64,000 nt of DNA from Desulfovibrionaceae bacterium (GCA_016932995.1 JAFGBU010000020.1:35702-99701), one strand, 5' to 3'. Counted from the first letter of the stretch, positions 40,310 to 50,124 are shown. Program-made: numbers and translations. Notes: generated from the sequence alone by a model not told the origin.

Positions 40310-41286
40310 TGCAGGGCCTGAAAAAAGACCTGCTGCTCACCGGGGCCTTTCTCTCGGCCCTCTGCCTCGCGCCCTGGGTGCTGCCCAGCGGCTACTACCT
40401 GACCGTGCTGATCATGTGCTGCCTAAACGCCATGACCGTGGTCGGGCTGAACCTGCTGCTCGGCTACGCCGGGCAGATATCCCTGGGCCACGCCGCGTTC
40501 TACGGCCTGGCCGCGTACACCACCGCGATCCTGACCACGACCCTGGGCCTGCCCGTGGCCCTGGGCATGCTCGCCGGGGTCGGCCTGGCCGCGCTGGTGG
40601 CCTTCGTCATCGGCATCCCGACCCTCAAGCTCTCGGGCAACTACCTGGCCATGGCCACCCTGGGCTTCGGGGTCATCGTCTACATCTTCCTCAACGAGAC
40701 CGTGGGCCTGACCGGCGGGCCGTCCGGGTTCACCGGCATCCCCAGGCTGAACGCGGCCGGACTGACCTTGAGTTCGGACCGCTCCTACTACTACCTGACG
40801 GCCGCGGTCCTGTGCGCCGTGGTCCTCCTGTCCCTGAACCTGATCCGCTCGCGCCTGGGCCGGGCCCTGCGCGCCCTGCACACCTCGGAAAAGGCCGCCC
40901 AGGCCGTGGGCATCGACATCGCCCGCTACAAGCTGTTCATCTTCGTGCTCTCCGCGGCCTTTGCCGGCGCGGCCGGGGTCCTGTACGCCCACTACCTGAC
41001 CTTCATCGCCCCCTCCTCGTTCGGATTTTTGTTCTCGGTCGAGCTCTTGGTCATGGTCGTGCTCGGCGGCATGGCCAGCGTCTGGGGCTCGGTGACCGGG
41101 GCCTTCTTCCTGACCGCGCTCCCCGAGTTCCTGCGCATGTTCGAGAACGTGGAGATCATCATCTACGGGGCGATACTCATCTTGTGCATGATGTTTCTGC
41201 CCCGGGGCCTGGCCGGCGGGGTCTCGTCCCTGGCCGTCCGGCTGCGCGGCCGGGCAAGGCCCGGGGAGGACGACCATGCCTCCTGA
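40309..41286 (+). CDS. livM: LIV-type ABC permease LivM (cassette 1)
   Basis: 325 residues. Second permease: LNLLLGYAGQISLGHAAFYGLAAY, GIPTLKLSGNYLAMATLGFG and GGMASVWGSVTGAFFLTALPE are classic LivM. Many membrane segments. Start overlaps livH stop (TGATG), end overlaps livG by 11 bases, a tightly coupled operon. Confidence 0.95.
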   Translation: MQGLKKDLLLTGAFLSALCLAPWVLPSGYYLTVLIMCCLNAMTVVGLNLLLGYAGQISLGHAAFYGLAAYTTAILTTTLGLPVALGMLAGVGLAALVAFVIGIPTLKLSGNYLAMATLGFGVIVYIFLNETVGLTGGPSGFTGIPRLNAAGLTLSSDRSYYYLTAAVLCAVVLLSLNLIRSRLGRALRALHTSEKAAQAVGIDIARYKLFIFVLSAAFAGAAGVLYAHYLTFIAPSSFGFLFSVELLVMVVLGGMASVWGSVTGAFFLTALPEFLRMFENVEIIIYGAILILCMMFLPRGLAGGVSSLAVRLRGRARPGEDDHAS

Positions 41287-42055
41287 CGGCCTGCTCGACT
41301 GCCGGGGGGTCACGGTCCGCTTCGGCGGGGTCCTGGCCCTGGACGAGGTCGACTTCTCGGCCCGGGACCGGGCCGTGACCTCGATCATCGGGCCCAACGG
41401 CGCGGGCAAGACCACCCTGCTGAACGCCATCAGCGGGGTCGTGCCCCTGGCCGGGGGCGGCATAAGCCTCTCGGGCCGGGACCTGAGCCAGAGCCCGCCG
41501 CACATAAGGGCCAGGGCCGGGGTGGTGCGCACCTTCCAGAACCTGGAGATATTCACCAACATGAGCGCGCTCGAAAACGTCATGACCGGCTGCCACTGCC
41601 AGGTGCGCTACTCGGTCCTGGACAGCCTGCTCAAGACCCCGCGCTACTTCGCCGGGGAGCGTAAGGCGCGGGCCAAGGCCATGGACTGCCTGGAGTTCGT
41701 CGGGCTCGCGGACTCGGCCCAGACCCCGGCCGGGGACCTGCCCTTCGGCAGGCAGCGCCTCCTGGAGCTGGCCAGGGCCCTGGCCGCAAGGCCCGGGATA
41801 CTGCTCCTGGACGAGCCGGCCGCGGGCCTGAACATGAAGGAGACCAGGGTCCTGGGCGGGCTGATCAGGCGCATCCGCGACGAGCAGGGCGTGGCCGTGG
41901 TCCTGGTCGAGCACGACATGGACCTGGTCATGGGCATAAGCGACCAGATAACCGTGCTCGCCTTCGGCCAGGTCATCGCCAAGGGCGCGCCCCTCGAGGT
42001 CCAGAAGGACCCCGAGGTCATCGCCGCCTACCTGGGCGCGGACGACCGGGACTGA
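41276..42055 (+). CDS. livG: LIV-type ABC ATPase LivG (cassette 1)
   Basis: 259 residues. Walker A GPNGAGKTTLLN, signature FGRQRLLELARALAARP, Walker B ILLLDEPAAGLN and VEHDMDLVMGISD. The ABC signature is FGRQ rather than SGGQ, common in LivG. Drives transport with LivF; starts inside livM. Confidence 0.95.
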   Translation: MPPDGLLDCRGVTVRFGGVLALDEVDFSARDRAVTSIIGPNGAGKTTLLNAISGVVPLAGGGISLSGRDLSQSPPHIRARAGVVRTFQNLEIFTNMSALENVMTGCHCQVRYSVLDSLLKTPRYFAGERKARAKAMDCLEFVGLADSAQTPAGDLPFGRQRLLELARALAARPGILLLDEPAAGLNMKETRVLGGLIRRIRDEQGVAVVLVEHDMDLVMGISDQITVLAFGQVIAKGAPLEVQKDPEVIAAYLGADDRD

Positions 42056-42058
42056 GCC

Positions 42059-42787
<729 letters not shown>

Positions 42788-42821
42788 ACGCCGCAAATCC
42801 AGGCGAAAACCCGGAGGCGTC

Positions 42822-44120
42822 ATGTACTGGCAACCGGAATACGAGTGCATCGGCAGGCAGAGGCTGGAGCAGATCCAGCTCGAGCGGCTGCAATCGACCC
42901 TGAACCGGGTCTCGCGCAACGTCCCGTTCTACCGCAAGAAGTTCGAGGACCTGGACATAGACCCCTATGACCTGGGCTGCCTGGAGGACGTGCGCCGCCT
43001 GCCGTTCACGACCAAGGACGACCTGCGCGACAACTACCCCTACGGCCTGTTCGCCGTGCCCCTGCGCGAGGTGGTCAGGCTCCAGGCCACCAGCGGCACC
43101 ACGGGCAAGCCCATCGTGGTCGGCTACACCCGAAGCGACATCAACAAGTGGTCGGACCTGGTGGCCAGGGTGCTGGTCGCCGGCGGGGTGACCAAGGACG
43201 ACGTGGTCCAGATCGCCCACAACTACGGGCTGTTCACCGGCGGGTTCGGGTTCCACTACGGGGCCGAGCGCATCGGGGCCTCGGTCATCCCCAGCTCCGG
43301 CGGCAACCCCAGGCGCCAGGTGACCATCATGCAGGACTACAAGACCACGGCCCTGGTCAGCACCCCGAGCTACGCCCTGTACCTGGCCGACGTCATGGAC
43401 GAGATGGGCGTGAGCCCGAACGCCCTGAACCTCAAGTACGGGCTGTTCGGGGGCGAGACCTGGTCCGAGGCCATGCGCCAGGAGATCCAGCAGCGGCTGA
43501 ACATCATGGCCACGGACGACTACGGGATCAGCGAGGTCATGGGCCCGGGCATATCCGGCGAGTGCGCCCAGAGGCGCGGCCTGCACGTCAACGAGGACCA
43601 CTTCCTGGTGGAGATAGTCGATCCCGAGACCCTGGCCCCCAGGCCCCTGGGCGAGCCCGGGGAGATGGTCATCACCACCCTCGCCAAGGAGGCCTTCCCC
43701 CTGATCCGCTACCGCACCGGGGACCTGACCCGGCTGATCGACGAGCCCTGCGCCTGCGGCCGGACCTCCCGGCGCATGGACCGGGTCCTGGGCCGCTCGG
43801 ACGACATGCTCATCATCCAGGGGATCAACGTCTTCCCCTCCCAGATCGAGGCCCTGCTCCTTGACGTTGAGGGGGTCGAGCCCCATTATCAGATCGTGGT
43901 CGAACGCGAGGCCGCCCTTGACAAAGCCACGGTGCTGGTGGAAGCTCCCCAGGCCCTTTTCACGGACCGCATCCGCGAGGCCCAGCAGACCATCCAGGCC
44001 CTCAAGAAAAAGCTGGACACCGAGCTGGGCATCAGCTTCGAGGTCAAGCTGGTCGAGGGCAAGAGCCTGGAGCGCAGCCAGGGAAAGGCCGTCCGGGTCG
44101 TGGACAAGAGAACCTTCTAG
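42822..44120 (+). CDS. paaK: Phenylacetate-CoA ligase (cassette 1)
   Basis: 432 residues. Adenylate-forming enzyme making aryl-CoA. Visible: P-loop-like LQATSGTTGKPIVVGYT, YGISEVMGPGISGEC, RYRTGDLTRL and the GRSDDMLIIQGINVFPSQIE hinge; C-terminal ACT-like PaaK extension ending RVVDKRTF. In anaerobes such ligases activate phenylacetate, indoleacetate or related acids from aromatic amino-acid oxidation. Starts 34 bases after livF, so probably co-transcribed. Confidence 0.92.
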   Translation: MYWQPEYECIGRQRLEQIQLERLQSTLNRVSRNVPFYRKKFEDLDIDPYDLGCLEDVRRLPFTTKDDLRDNYPYGLFAVPLREVVRLQATSGTTGKPIVVGYTRSDINKWSDLVARVLVAGGVTKDDVVQIAHNYGLFTGGFGFHYGAERIGASVIPSSGGNPRRQVTIMQDYKTTALVSTPSYALYLADVMDEMGVSPNALNLKYGLFGGETWSEAMRQEIQQRLNIMATDDYGISEVMGPGISGECAQRRGLHVNEDHFLVEIVDPETLAPRPLGEPGEMVITTLAKEAFPLIRYRTGDLTRLIDEPCACGRTSRRMDRVLGRSDDMLIIQGINVFPSQIEALLLDVEGVEPHYQIVVEREAALDKATVLVEAPQALFTDRIREAQQTIQALKKKLDTELGISFEVKLVEGKSLERSQGKAVRVVDKRTF

Positions 44121-44140
44121 AGTTTTGCAAGGAGACCGAG

Positions 44141-44383
44141 GTGCCCATATTCGAATACGCCTGCAAGGACTGCGGCCACGAGTTCGAGGACATCGTGTTC
44201 GGCCGGGAAACGCGGCCGGGGTGTCCCAAGTGCGGGTCCCAAAACACCGACAAGCTCATGTCCAGGTGCCGGGCCAAGGTCGGCGGCCGGGACAGCGGGG
44301 GCCAGGAGACCGAGGCCGCCTCCTCCTCGTCCGGCGGCTGCTCAGGATGCACCAGCGGCAACTGCTCGAGCTGCGGGGCATAG
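44141..44383 (+). CDS. FmdB-type zinc-ribbon protein with Cys-rich tail
   Basis: 80 residues from GTG 44141 (AAGGAGACCGAG before it). N-terminal [21 protein letters not shown] with CxxC pairs CKDC and CPKC, the FmdB ribbon. The C-terminus is a Ser/Gly/Cys tail ([16 protein letters not shown]) that may bind metal. Second family member in the window. Lies between paaK and hemC. Confidence 0.88.
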   Translation: MPIFEYACKDCGHEFEDIVFGRETRPGCPKCGSQNTDKLMSRCRAKVGGRDSGGQETEAASSSSGGCSGCTSGNCSSCGA

Positions 44384-44462
44384 TCCGGCCGTCCCTGCCC
44401 CGAACGCCCGCCCCGAGGCCTCCTTTGGGCGGGGCAAATCTTCGGCCCTCCAAGGACGCGCC

Positions 44463-45392
44463 ATGAAGAAGATCACCATCGCCACCCGGGGCAGCAAGCT
44501 GGCCCTGTGGCAGGCCGAGTACGTGGCCCGGAGGATCGCGGCCCGCCATCCCGGCCTCAGGGTCGAGACCCTCCAGATCAAGACCAGGGGCGACAAGATC
44601 CTGGACGCGCCCCTGGCCAAGGTCGGGGGCAAGGGCCTGTTCGTCAAGGAGATCGAGGAGGCCCTGCTGGACGGCCGGGCGGACATCGCGGTCCACAGCA
44701 TGAAGGACGTGCCCGTGGAGCTGCCCGCGGGCCTGGAGATCGGGGTGATCCCCGAGCGCGAGGCGTGCACCGACAGCCTGCTCTCGGTCCGCCACCAGGG
44801 CCTGGACGAATTGCCCCGGGGCGCGGTCGTGGGCACGAGCAGCCTGCGCCGCCAGGCCCAGCTCAAGGCCCTGAGGCCGGACCTTGTGATCGAGTCCCTG
44901 CGGGGCAACCTGGACACCAGGCTCCAGAAGCTGCTCGACGGCCGCTTTACGGCCATAGTCGTGGCCACGGCCGGCCTCGCCCGGCTCGGCCTGTCCGCGC
45001 CCAAGAGCGAGGTCCTGGGGCCTCCTGAATTTTTGCCCGCCGCGGCCCAGGGGGCCCTGGGCATCGAGTTCAAGACCGAGCGGGACGAGGTGCGCCGGAT
45101 CGTGGAGTTCATGGACCACGGCCCGACCAAGACCCGGGTCCTGGCCGAGCGCGGCTTTCTCACCGGCCTGGACGGCGGCTGCCAGGTGCCCATCGCGGCC
45201 TGGTCCGAGCTTGAGGCCGGCGAGGTCCGGCTGACCGGGTTCGTGGCCGACGAGTCCGGGACCCGGAGCGTGCGCCTCGCGCACCGGGGCCCGGCGGACA
45301 AGGCCTTCCACGTCGGCCTGGAGCTGGCCAGGCGGGTGCTCGAGGCCGGGGCCGGAGACATTTTGTCCGAGGTCTACGGCCGCGGGGACTGA
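44463..45392 (+). CDS. hemC: Porphobilinogen deaminase (hydroxymethylbilane synthase)
   Basis: 309 residues. Joins four porphobilinogen units for haem, sirohaem and B12. Visible: [49 protein letters not shown], and the dipyrromethane cofactor cysteine in [11 protein letters not shown]. Start after GGACGCGCC, weak SD. Confidence 0.96.
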   Translation: MKKITIATRGSKLALWQAEYVARRIAARHPGLRVETLQIKTRGDKILDAPLAKVGGKGLFVKEIEEALLDGRADIAVHSMKDVPVELPAGLEIGVIPEREACTDSLLSVRHQGLDELPRGAVVGTSSLRRQAQLKALRPDLVIESLRGNLDTRLQKLLDGRFTAIVVATAGLARLGLSAPKSEVLGPPEFLPAAAQGALGIEFKTERDEVRRIVEFMDHGPTKTRVLAERGFLTGLDGGCQVPIAAWSELEAGEVRLTGFVADESGTRSVRLAHRGPADKAFHVGLELARRVLEAGAGDILSEVYGRGD

Positions 45393-45480
45393 GCCGGGAC
45401 CGGAAAGGCGCAGACCATCAGACCCGCGGGCCGCGCCTCGGCCCCCCAACAGAATGTTGAAAAAGTCCGTCCTGGCGCGC

Positions 45481-45576
45481 GGAGGTTGTTTGTCAACAAC
45501 CCCCTAAACATTTTCCGACCTCCTTCCGATAACAAGGGCAACCGGTGTCTTTTCTCCAGGGAAGGAGGTAGAAAAA
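45481..45576 (+). promoter_or_regulatory. Structured leader with anti-SD opposite the ribosome binding site
   Basis: ACCTCCTTCC at 45518-45527 is perfectly complementary over 10 bases to GGAAGGAGGT at 45560-45569, the Shine-Dalgarno of the 72-residue gene. The same ACCTCC could instead pair with GGAGGT at 45481-45486, enclosing a second inverted repeat GGTTGTT/AACAACC (45484-45501). CTCC at 45554 also faces the SD locally. This is the architecture of a translational on/off switch; trigger unknown. Confidence 0.5.
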
Positions 45577-45795
45577 GTGACTGCCCTTTCAAGCGATCTG
45601 ACGGCCGTCCAGGCCCCGGACAGGGACCACAGCCTGGCCCAGGAAATCAAGGCCATACGCAAGAAAAGGTTTCAACGCGAGGTCTTTCAGGACCCGTCCC
45701 TGGCCAAGCAGTTGGTCAAGGCCCAGGCCTCTCCGATCTACAACGCCAGCGGCGAGATCATCCAGGCCGTTTCCGGAGATTTGGGCGACGCCTAG
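45577..45795 (+). CDS. Hypothetical 72-residue protein
   Basis: Not recognised. GTG start with an ideal AAGGAGGT seven bases upstream, so translation is credible. The protein is hydrophilic, without Cys, signal peptide or membrane segment. N-terminal half is charged and probably helical (SLAQEIKAIRKKRFQREVF), the C-terminal half is PSLAKQLVKAQASPIYN then SGEIIQAVSGDLGDA. It could be a small regulator or a partner protein. Flanked by hemC upstream in the same direction, with a structured leader between, and by convergent cobT. Confidence 0.65.
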   Translation: MTALSSDLTAVQAPDRDHSLAQEIKAIRKKRFQREVFQDPSLAKQLVKAQASPIYNASGEIIQAVSGDLGDA

Positions 45796-45830
45796 GCCCC
45801 GGACCCGGCCCCGGACCCGGCCCCGAACCG
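45795..45830. repeat. Short 12-bp tandem repeat
   Basis: GGCCCCGGACCC twice and a third copy with two changes, starting at the last base of the 72-residue gene's stop. Local slippage repeat; no function visible. Confidence 0.6.
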
Positions 45831-45862
45831 GGCCGGGCGCACCAGGCCCAGCCAGGGGCCGT

Positions 45863-45888
45863 TCCGAGTCCGCCTAGGCGGACTCGGA
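45863..45888. terminator. 26-bp perfect palindrome over the cobT stop codon
   Basis: Half-site TCCGAGTCCGCCT and its exact complement, no spacer. It includes the cobT stop (complement CTA at 45874) and lies between convergent genes. It could fold on either mRNA and act as a 3' stabilising or termination element, though no T-run follows. Confidence 0.45.
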
Positions 45889-46938
45889 CACGCCCGCGTC
45901 CGCGAACGAGGCCATGCGGTTGAAGACCGCGGCCGCGGCCCGGAGCACCGGCAGGACCAGGGCCGCGCCCGTGCCCTCGCCCAGACGCATCCCCAGGTCG
46001 AGCACGGGCTCAAGGCCCAGCCGTTCAACGGCCAGGGCGTGGCCGGGCTCGGCCGAGGCGTGGCTCAGGACGCAGTATCCCGAGACCCGCGGGCAGATCG
46101 CCCGGGCCGCGGCATAGGCCGCGGTGCTTATGAACCCGTCCAGACAGACCACCAGGCCGCAGGCCGCCCCGCCCAGGACCAGACCGGCCAGGCAGGCGAT
46201 CTCCAGCCCGCCCAGGGCCGCGAGCACGGCCAGGGGGTCGCGGCCGGCAACGGCCGCGGCGTTGGCCTCCAAGGCCTGGGCCACGATCCCGGCCTTGCGG
46301 CCGACCCCGGCCCGGTCCAGGCCGGTGCCCGGCCCGGCGACCTCGGCCGGGTCCAGGTCCAGCAGGGCGCAGTAAAGGGCCGTGGACGGCGTGGTGTTGG
46401 CTATGCCCATGTCCCCGGCGCCCAGGGCCCTGATCCCGGCCTTGGCGGCCTTCTCGGCCAGGTCCGCGCCCAGGAGCAGGGCCTCCAGGCACTCCTCCTC
46501 GATCATGGCCGGGCCCACGGAGATGTCCGCGGTGCCCGGGGCGATGCGGTTGCGGATGAGCGCCGGGTGCGGGTCGAACTGCGGACCGGCGCAGCCCGCG
46601 TCGACCACGAAGTGCTCGACCCCGGCGACCTCGGCCAAGACGTTCACCGCCGCGCCGCCGGACAGAAAGTTGGCCACCATCTGCCTGGTGACCTCCTGGG
46701 GGAAGAGGCTCACCCCCCTGGCGGCCACCCCGTGATCCCCGGCCACGGTGTATATCCTGGCCGGGTCCACCCCGGGCTCGCGGCCCTGGATCAAAAACAG
46801 CCTGAGGGCCAGGTCCTCGAGCCTGCCCAGGCTGCCCCTGGGCTTGGTCAGATTGTCGAGCCTGGCCCGGCCCATCAAGGCCAGGGACATGTCCACCGGC
46901 CTTATGCCGGCCGTAAGCCTCGCAAGTTCTTCACGCAC
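45874..46938 (-). CDS. cobT: Nicotinate-nucleotide--dimethylbenzimidazole phosphoribosyltransferase
   Basis: 354 residues from GTG (complement of 46936-46938). Makes alpha-ribazole phosphate for the lower ligand of cobamides. Visible: LTKPRGSLGRLEDLA, AGDHGVAARGVSLFP, GAGDMGIANTTPSTA and the catalytic-Glu motif RLGEGTGAAL near the C-terminus. Stand-alone here, not in a cobalamin operon. No cobalamin riboswitch was recognised upstream. Confidence 0.95.
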   Translation of the reverse strand: MREELARLTAGIRPVDMSLALMGRARLDNLTKPRGSLGRLEDLALRLFLIQGREPGVDPARIYTVAGDHGVAARGVSLFPQEVTRQMVANFLSGGAAVNVLAEVAGVEHFVVDAGCAGPQFDPHPALIRNRIAPGTADISVGPAMIEEECLEALLLGADLAEKAAKAGIRALGAGDMGIANTTPSTALYCALLDLDPAEVAGPGTGLDRAGVGRKAGIVAQALEANAAAVAGRDPLAVLAALGGLEIACLAGLVLGGAACGLVVCLDGFISTAAYAAARAICPRVSGYCVLSHASAEPGHALAVERLGLEPVLDLGMRLGEGTGAALVLPVLRAAAAVFNRMASFADAGVSESA

Positions 46939-47037
46939 CTGTCACTGACCCCCCGCCGCCCGAGGCGGCATGACCGGTTGAGGCCTTCATGGCCATGACT
47001 CCACGCCCGGACTAGGCCCAGGCCCGCCAGGGGCGGA

Positions 47038-47361
47038 TCACCTGGTCTTGGACAGGCTCGCGGTGGGCACCCAGCCCTCGTAGACCTTCTCGTCGTAATG
47101 GGCCGCCCTGATTTTGGTCCAGGTCTTGTCGTCCGTGGTCTCGGTGGCGACGACGCTGGAGCCCTTCTTGAACACGCCGACCACCTTGGCCGAGGCCTCG
47201 GGCTTTTCGCGTATATCGGTCAGGGCCTTGAGAAAAAATTCGTTCTGGGAGACGTGCTCCTTGACATAGGCGGTCTTCTTGGGCCCGCCCTTGAAGGCCT
47301 GGCAGCCAACGCAAAAAAGCGCCAGGGCCATGAGCGCCGCAACAACCATACCCAGCCGCAT
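47038..47361 (-). CDS. Small SH3-like lipoprotein
   Basis: 107 residues from ATG with AAGGAGGTCGAA directly upstream. Signal peptide and lipobox FCVGC (lipidated Cys20) give a membrane-anchored envelope protein. The rest resembles a bacterial SH3/SH3b domain: ALTDIREKPEASAKVVGVFKKG, VVATETTDDKTWTKI, YEGWVPTASL. Such domains bind peptidoglycan or proteins. Function unknown; monocistronic. Confidence 0.75.
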   Translation of the reverse strand: MRLGMVVAALMALALFCVGCQAFKGGPKKTAYVKEHVSQNEFFLKALTDIREKPEASAKVVGVFKKGSSVVATETTDDKTWTKIRAAHYDEKVYEGWVPTASLSKTR

Positions 47362-47575
47362 TTCGACCTCCTTTGCCGCCGCGCCCGCCCCGGTCTTGGG
47401 ACCTCGCAGCGGGACGCGCGGCCGCAACCAATGCATACAGGCAACCCGGCCCGGGTTCAAGGCCGGGGCCGTATTGAACACGGCCCGGGTTGTGTGCTAG
47501 GCCGGAGACGGCCGCAGGGCCAGGCCCGAACACCAACCCGGTCCCTGAAACAGGAAGAACGCGCCGCGCAAAGCC

Positions 47576-48391
47576 ATGGCCGAGACCCTCTGCATCGTGC
47601 ACGCCAACTGCCAGGGCGAGCCCCTGGTCCGGATGCTCAACCAGAGCGCGGAGTTCAGGGCCGAGTTCCGGGTCGAGTCCTTTGTCAACTACACCCGGGA
47701 GCCGATCCCCGAGCGGTCCCTGGCTTGCTGCGGCCTGTTCCTGCACCAGCACCTGGACGAGAAATGGGGCGAGTTGTCCTCCGAGGCCCTGTTTTCCAGG
47801 CTGCCCCGGGGCTGCCCCAGCCTGTGCATTCCGAACCTGTTCTTCAAGGGCTACTGGCCCCTGTGGTCCGGGGCCCCGGGCTTCGACTACCGGGACGTGT
47901 TCCTGGACCGGCTCCTGGACATGGGCCTGGCCAAGCCCGAGATACTGCACCTGTACCTGAAGACCGACCTGGCCGCGAAGTACGACCTCCAGGCCCTGGC
48001 CGAGGCCTCCCTGGACCACGAGCGCAACAAAGAGGCCAGGACGCCGATAAAGTACATGGACCTGATCCTCGAGCGCTTCAGGACCGAGCGGCTGTTCAAC
48101 ACCGTGAACCACCCGGGCCGGCGGCTCATGCGCCACGTGGCCCTCGGCGTGCTCAAACACCTGGGCCTCAAGCCGCCACAGGACTTCGACTCCGAGGCCG
48201 GGGTGTTCCCGGACATCGAGCTGCCCATCCACCCCCGGGTGGCCGGGTTCTTCGGCCTGTCCTTTGCCGGGCCGGACACGGTCTACAACGTGCACGGCCG
48301 CAAAAAGACCTTTGCCCAGTACGCCGAGGCCTATGTGGACTGCCGGCTCTCGAATATCGAGGACTTCATCGCCTACCTGGGCCTGCGCTGA
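47576..48391 (+). CDS. WcbI-like polysaccharide biosynthesis putative acyltransferase
   Basis: 271 residues. N-terminal HANCQGEPLVRML matches the NCQ motif of the WcbI family (capsule-associated putative acetyltransferases), with LHQHLDEKW and IPNLFFKGYWPLW later. No signal peptide or membrane segment. C-terminus HPRVAGFFGLSF and YNVHGRKKTFAQYAEAYV is unassigned. The weak SD makes the ATG 47576 start moderately sure. The following glycosyltransferase begins within 6 bases of its stop, suggesting a surface-glycan pair. Confidence 0.7.
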   Translation: MAETLCIVHANCQGEPLVRMLNQSAEFRAEFRVESFVNYTREPIPERSLACCGLFLHQHLDEKWGELSSEALFSRLPRGCPSLCIPNLFFKGYWPLWSGAPGFDYRDVFLDRLLDMGLAKPEILHLYLKTDLAAKYDLQALAEASLDHERNKEARTPIKYMDLILERFRTERLFNTVNHPGRRLMRHVALGVLKHLGLKPPQDFDSEAGVFPDIELPIHPRVAGFFGLSFAGPDTVYNVHGRKKTFAQYAEAYVDCRLSNIEDFIAYLGLR

Positions 48392-48397
48392 GTGGAT

Positions 48398-49390
48398 ATG
48401 GAATCAAAAATCAAGAAAATAGCATGGATAGGCGGGCACTATTTTGATCAATCCATGGCCGGCCTGGGCTTCGAGGTCCGGCACCTGGCCATGGAGACGC
48501 CCCGGGCCATGGGCTGGGCGGACGTGGTCCGGGAGGCGGGCTGGGTCCCGGACCTCGCGCTCTACGCGGACCGCAGCCTGCCCCCGCCCCTGGTCGGCCT
48601 GGAGGAGTTCCCCTGCCTGACCGCGTTCTACTGCATCGACTCGCACATCCACGCCTGGTACCCGATGTACGCCCAGGGCTTCGACCTCTGCCTGGCGAGC
48701 TTAAGGGACCACCTTGAACGCTTCAGGCTCAGGCTCGGCCCGGACCAGGTGCTCTGGCTGCCGCCCGCGCCCACCGACGACTGCCGCCCGGCCCAGACGG
48801 ACAAGGACTGGGACCTGGTCTTCGTGGGCAAGGTGGACCCGGTGACCACGCCGGAGCGCTTCGCGTTCTTAAACGAGATGAAAAAACGCCTGCCCGGGCT
48901 CATGGTCCGCCAGGGCGACTTCCGGGGGCTGTTTCCCCGGGCCAGGCTGGTGCTCAACATCGCCGAGCGCGGGGACCTGAACTTCCGGGTCTTCGAGGCC
49001 CTGGCCTGCGGGTCCTGCCTGCTGACCCCCAAGATCGGCCACGGCCAGGACGATCTGTTCAGGGACGGCGAGCACCTGTTCACCTACCCGGCCGGCGACG
49101 CCGAGGCCCTGAGCGAACTGGTCCACAGGCTGCTGGCCGAGCCAAAGCTGATCAGGCGGGTGGCTGCGGCCGGGAACCGGGCCGTTGACGCGGCCCACCG
49201 CTTCAGGCACCGGGCCGAGGCCCTGGCCGGTTTTTTGGGCGGCCAGGACGCCGCCGGCCTGGTCCGGGCCAGGCTCGACCAGGCCCGGGACATCCGGGAC
49301 AAATTCCTCAGGCTGGTCTTTCTGCACTGGGCCGAGGAGTTCGGGGACAGCGACCTGGGCCGGGCCTATCTCAAGGCCGCCAGGCCCTAG
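48398..49390 (+). CDS. CgeB-like glycosyltransferase
   Basis: 330 residues from ATG 48398; GTG 48392, next to the previous stop, is an alternative. GT-B-like: WIGGHYFDQS near the start, LVFVGKVDPVTTPERFAFLNEM, then the C-terminal donor-site stretch LNIAERGDLNFRVFEALACGSCLLTPKIG (positions about 187-215) and the EHLFTYPAGDAEAL segment as in CgeB/glycos_transf_1_2. Donor sugar unknown. Probably co-transcribed with the WcbI-like gene. Confidence 0.8.
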   Translation: MESKIKKIAWIGGHYFDQSMAGLGFEVRHLAMETPRAMGWADVVREAGWVPDLALYADRSLPPPLVGLEEFPCLTAFYCIDSHIHAWYPMYAQGFDLCLASLRDHLERFRLRLGPDQVLWLPPAPTDDCRPAQTDKDWDLVFVGKVDPVTTPERFAFLNEMKKRLPGLMVRQGDFRGLFPRARLVLNIAERGDLNFRVFEALACGSCLLTPKIGHGQDDLFRDGEHLFTYPAGDAEALSELVHRLLAEPKLIRRVAAAGNRAVDAAHRFRHRAEALAGFLGGQDAAGLVRARLDQARDIRDKFLRLVFLHWAEEFGDSDLGRAYLKAARP

Positions 49391-49519
49391 CGCCGCGTTC
49401 CTTCGAAGGCGGGTCGCCGCATTTGGCGGGCCAAGCGGACCGGAAGGCGCGCCTTCCGACCAAGCGCTCCTTTTGCAAACACCTGGCTGCGTCAACCATG
49501 AATTCACGGAATTATGGCC

Positions 49520-50110
49520 CTAGCCGAGCCCGGGCGGGCCGCTGTCGATCATCTCGGCCAGGGTCAGGTCCACCCGGGGCAGGCGCCGGGCCCTGGACCC
49601 CAGGAACTCGGCCTCCAGCCGGGCCAGGTCGCGGTAGAACTCGGTGCGCTCGAGCATCGGCACGCGCTCCAGGCCCCGGCAGAGCTCCTGGCTCCGCCAG
49701 CAGCCCGGAAAGGACAGCCGCTGCCCGTCGGGCCGGGTAAAGGCGTTGGGCACCCCGTGCAGGCGGCAGATCATCATCCGGTGCGAGTACAGGCCGCAGA
49801 GCCCCTCCTGGTTCAGGGGGCACATGATCCCGGGCCGCCGGCCGAGGGACAGGGCGGTCCCGGCCCGGACCAGGTAGTCCCGGGCCCTGTCCCGAGCCTC
49901 TTCCAGCCGCTCCGGGGCCAGGGACTTGAGACCCTGCCAGAGATAGGCCCATTCGATGTAGGTGTGGTGCTGGAAGTAGCTCGCGCAGCAGTTGTCCGGG
50001 CAATTCTCGCAGCTCAGGCCCAGGGCGGCCGCGGCCTCCTGGTAGGCCAGGGCCATGCGCTCGTAGAGCGCGGCGAGCTTGCGGAACGAGGCCTGCCTGG
50101 ATTTGGCCAT
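49520..50110 (-). CDS. YkgJ-family cysteine-cluster protein
   Basis: 196 residues from ATG (complement of 50108-50110). Cysteine groups CENCPDNCC and CPLNQEGLCGLYSHRMMICR fit the YkgJ/UPF0153 family, probable zinc or Fe-S proteins. A third pair occurs in FPGCWRSQELC. No membrane segment. Starts 15 bases after the aroK stop, end of a pyrR-aroK-ykgJ unit. Confidence 0.82.
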   Translation of the reverse strand: MAKSRQASFRKLAALYERMALAYQEAAAALGLSCENCPDNCCASYFQHHTYIEWAYLWQGLKSLAPERLEEARDRARDYLVRAGTALSLGRRPGIMCPLNQEGLCGLYSHRMMICRLHGVPNAFTRPDGQRLSFPGCWRSQELCRGLERVPMLERTEFYRDLARLEAEFLGSRARRLPRVDLTLAEMIDSGPPGLG

Positions 50111-50124
50111 GGCCCTGGCCGGGC

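Noticed and set aside
49441..49458. 18-bp palindrome between the glycosyltransferase and ykgJ as a terminator
   Set aside because: Self-complementary but with no hairpin loop or T-run; several overlapping short inverted repeats occur here by GC composition.
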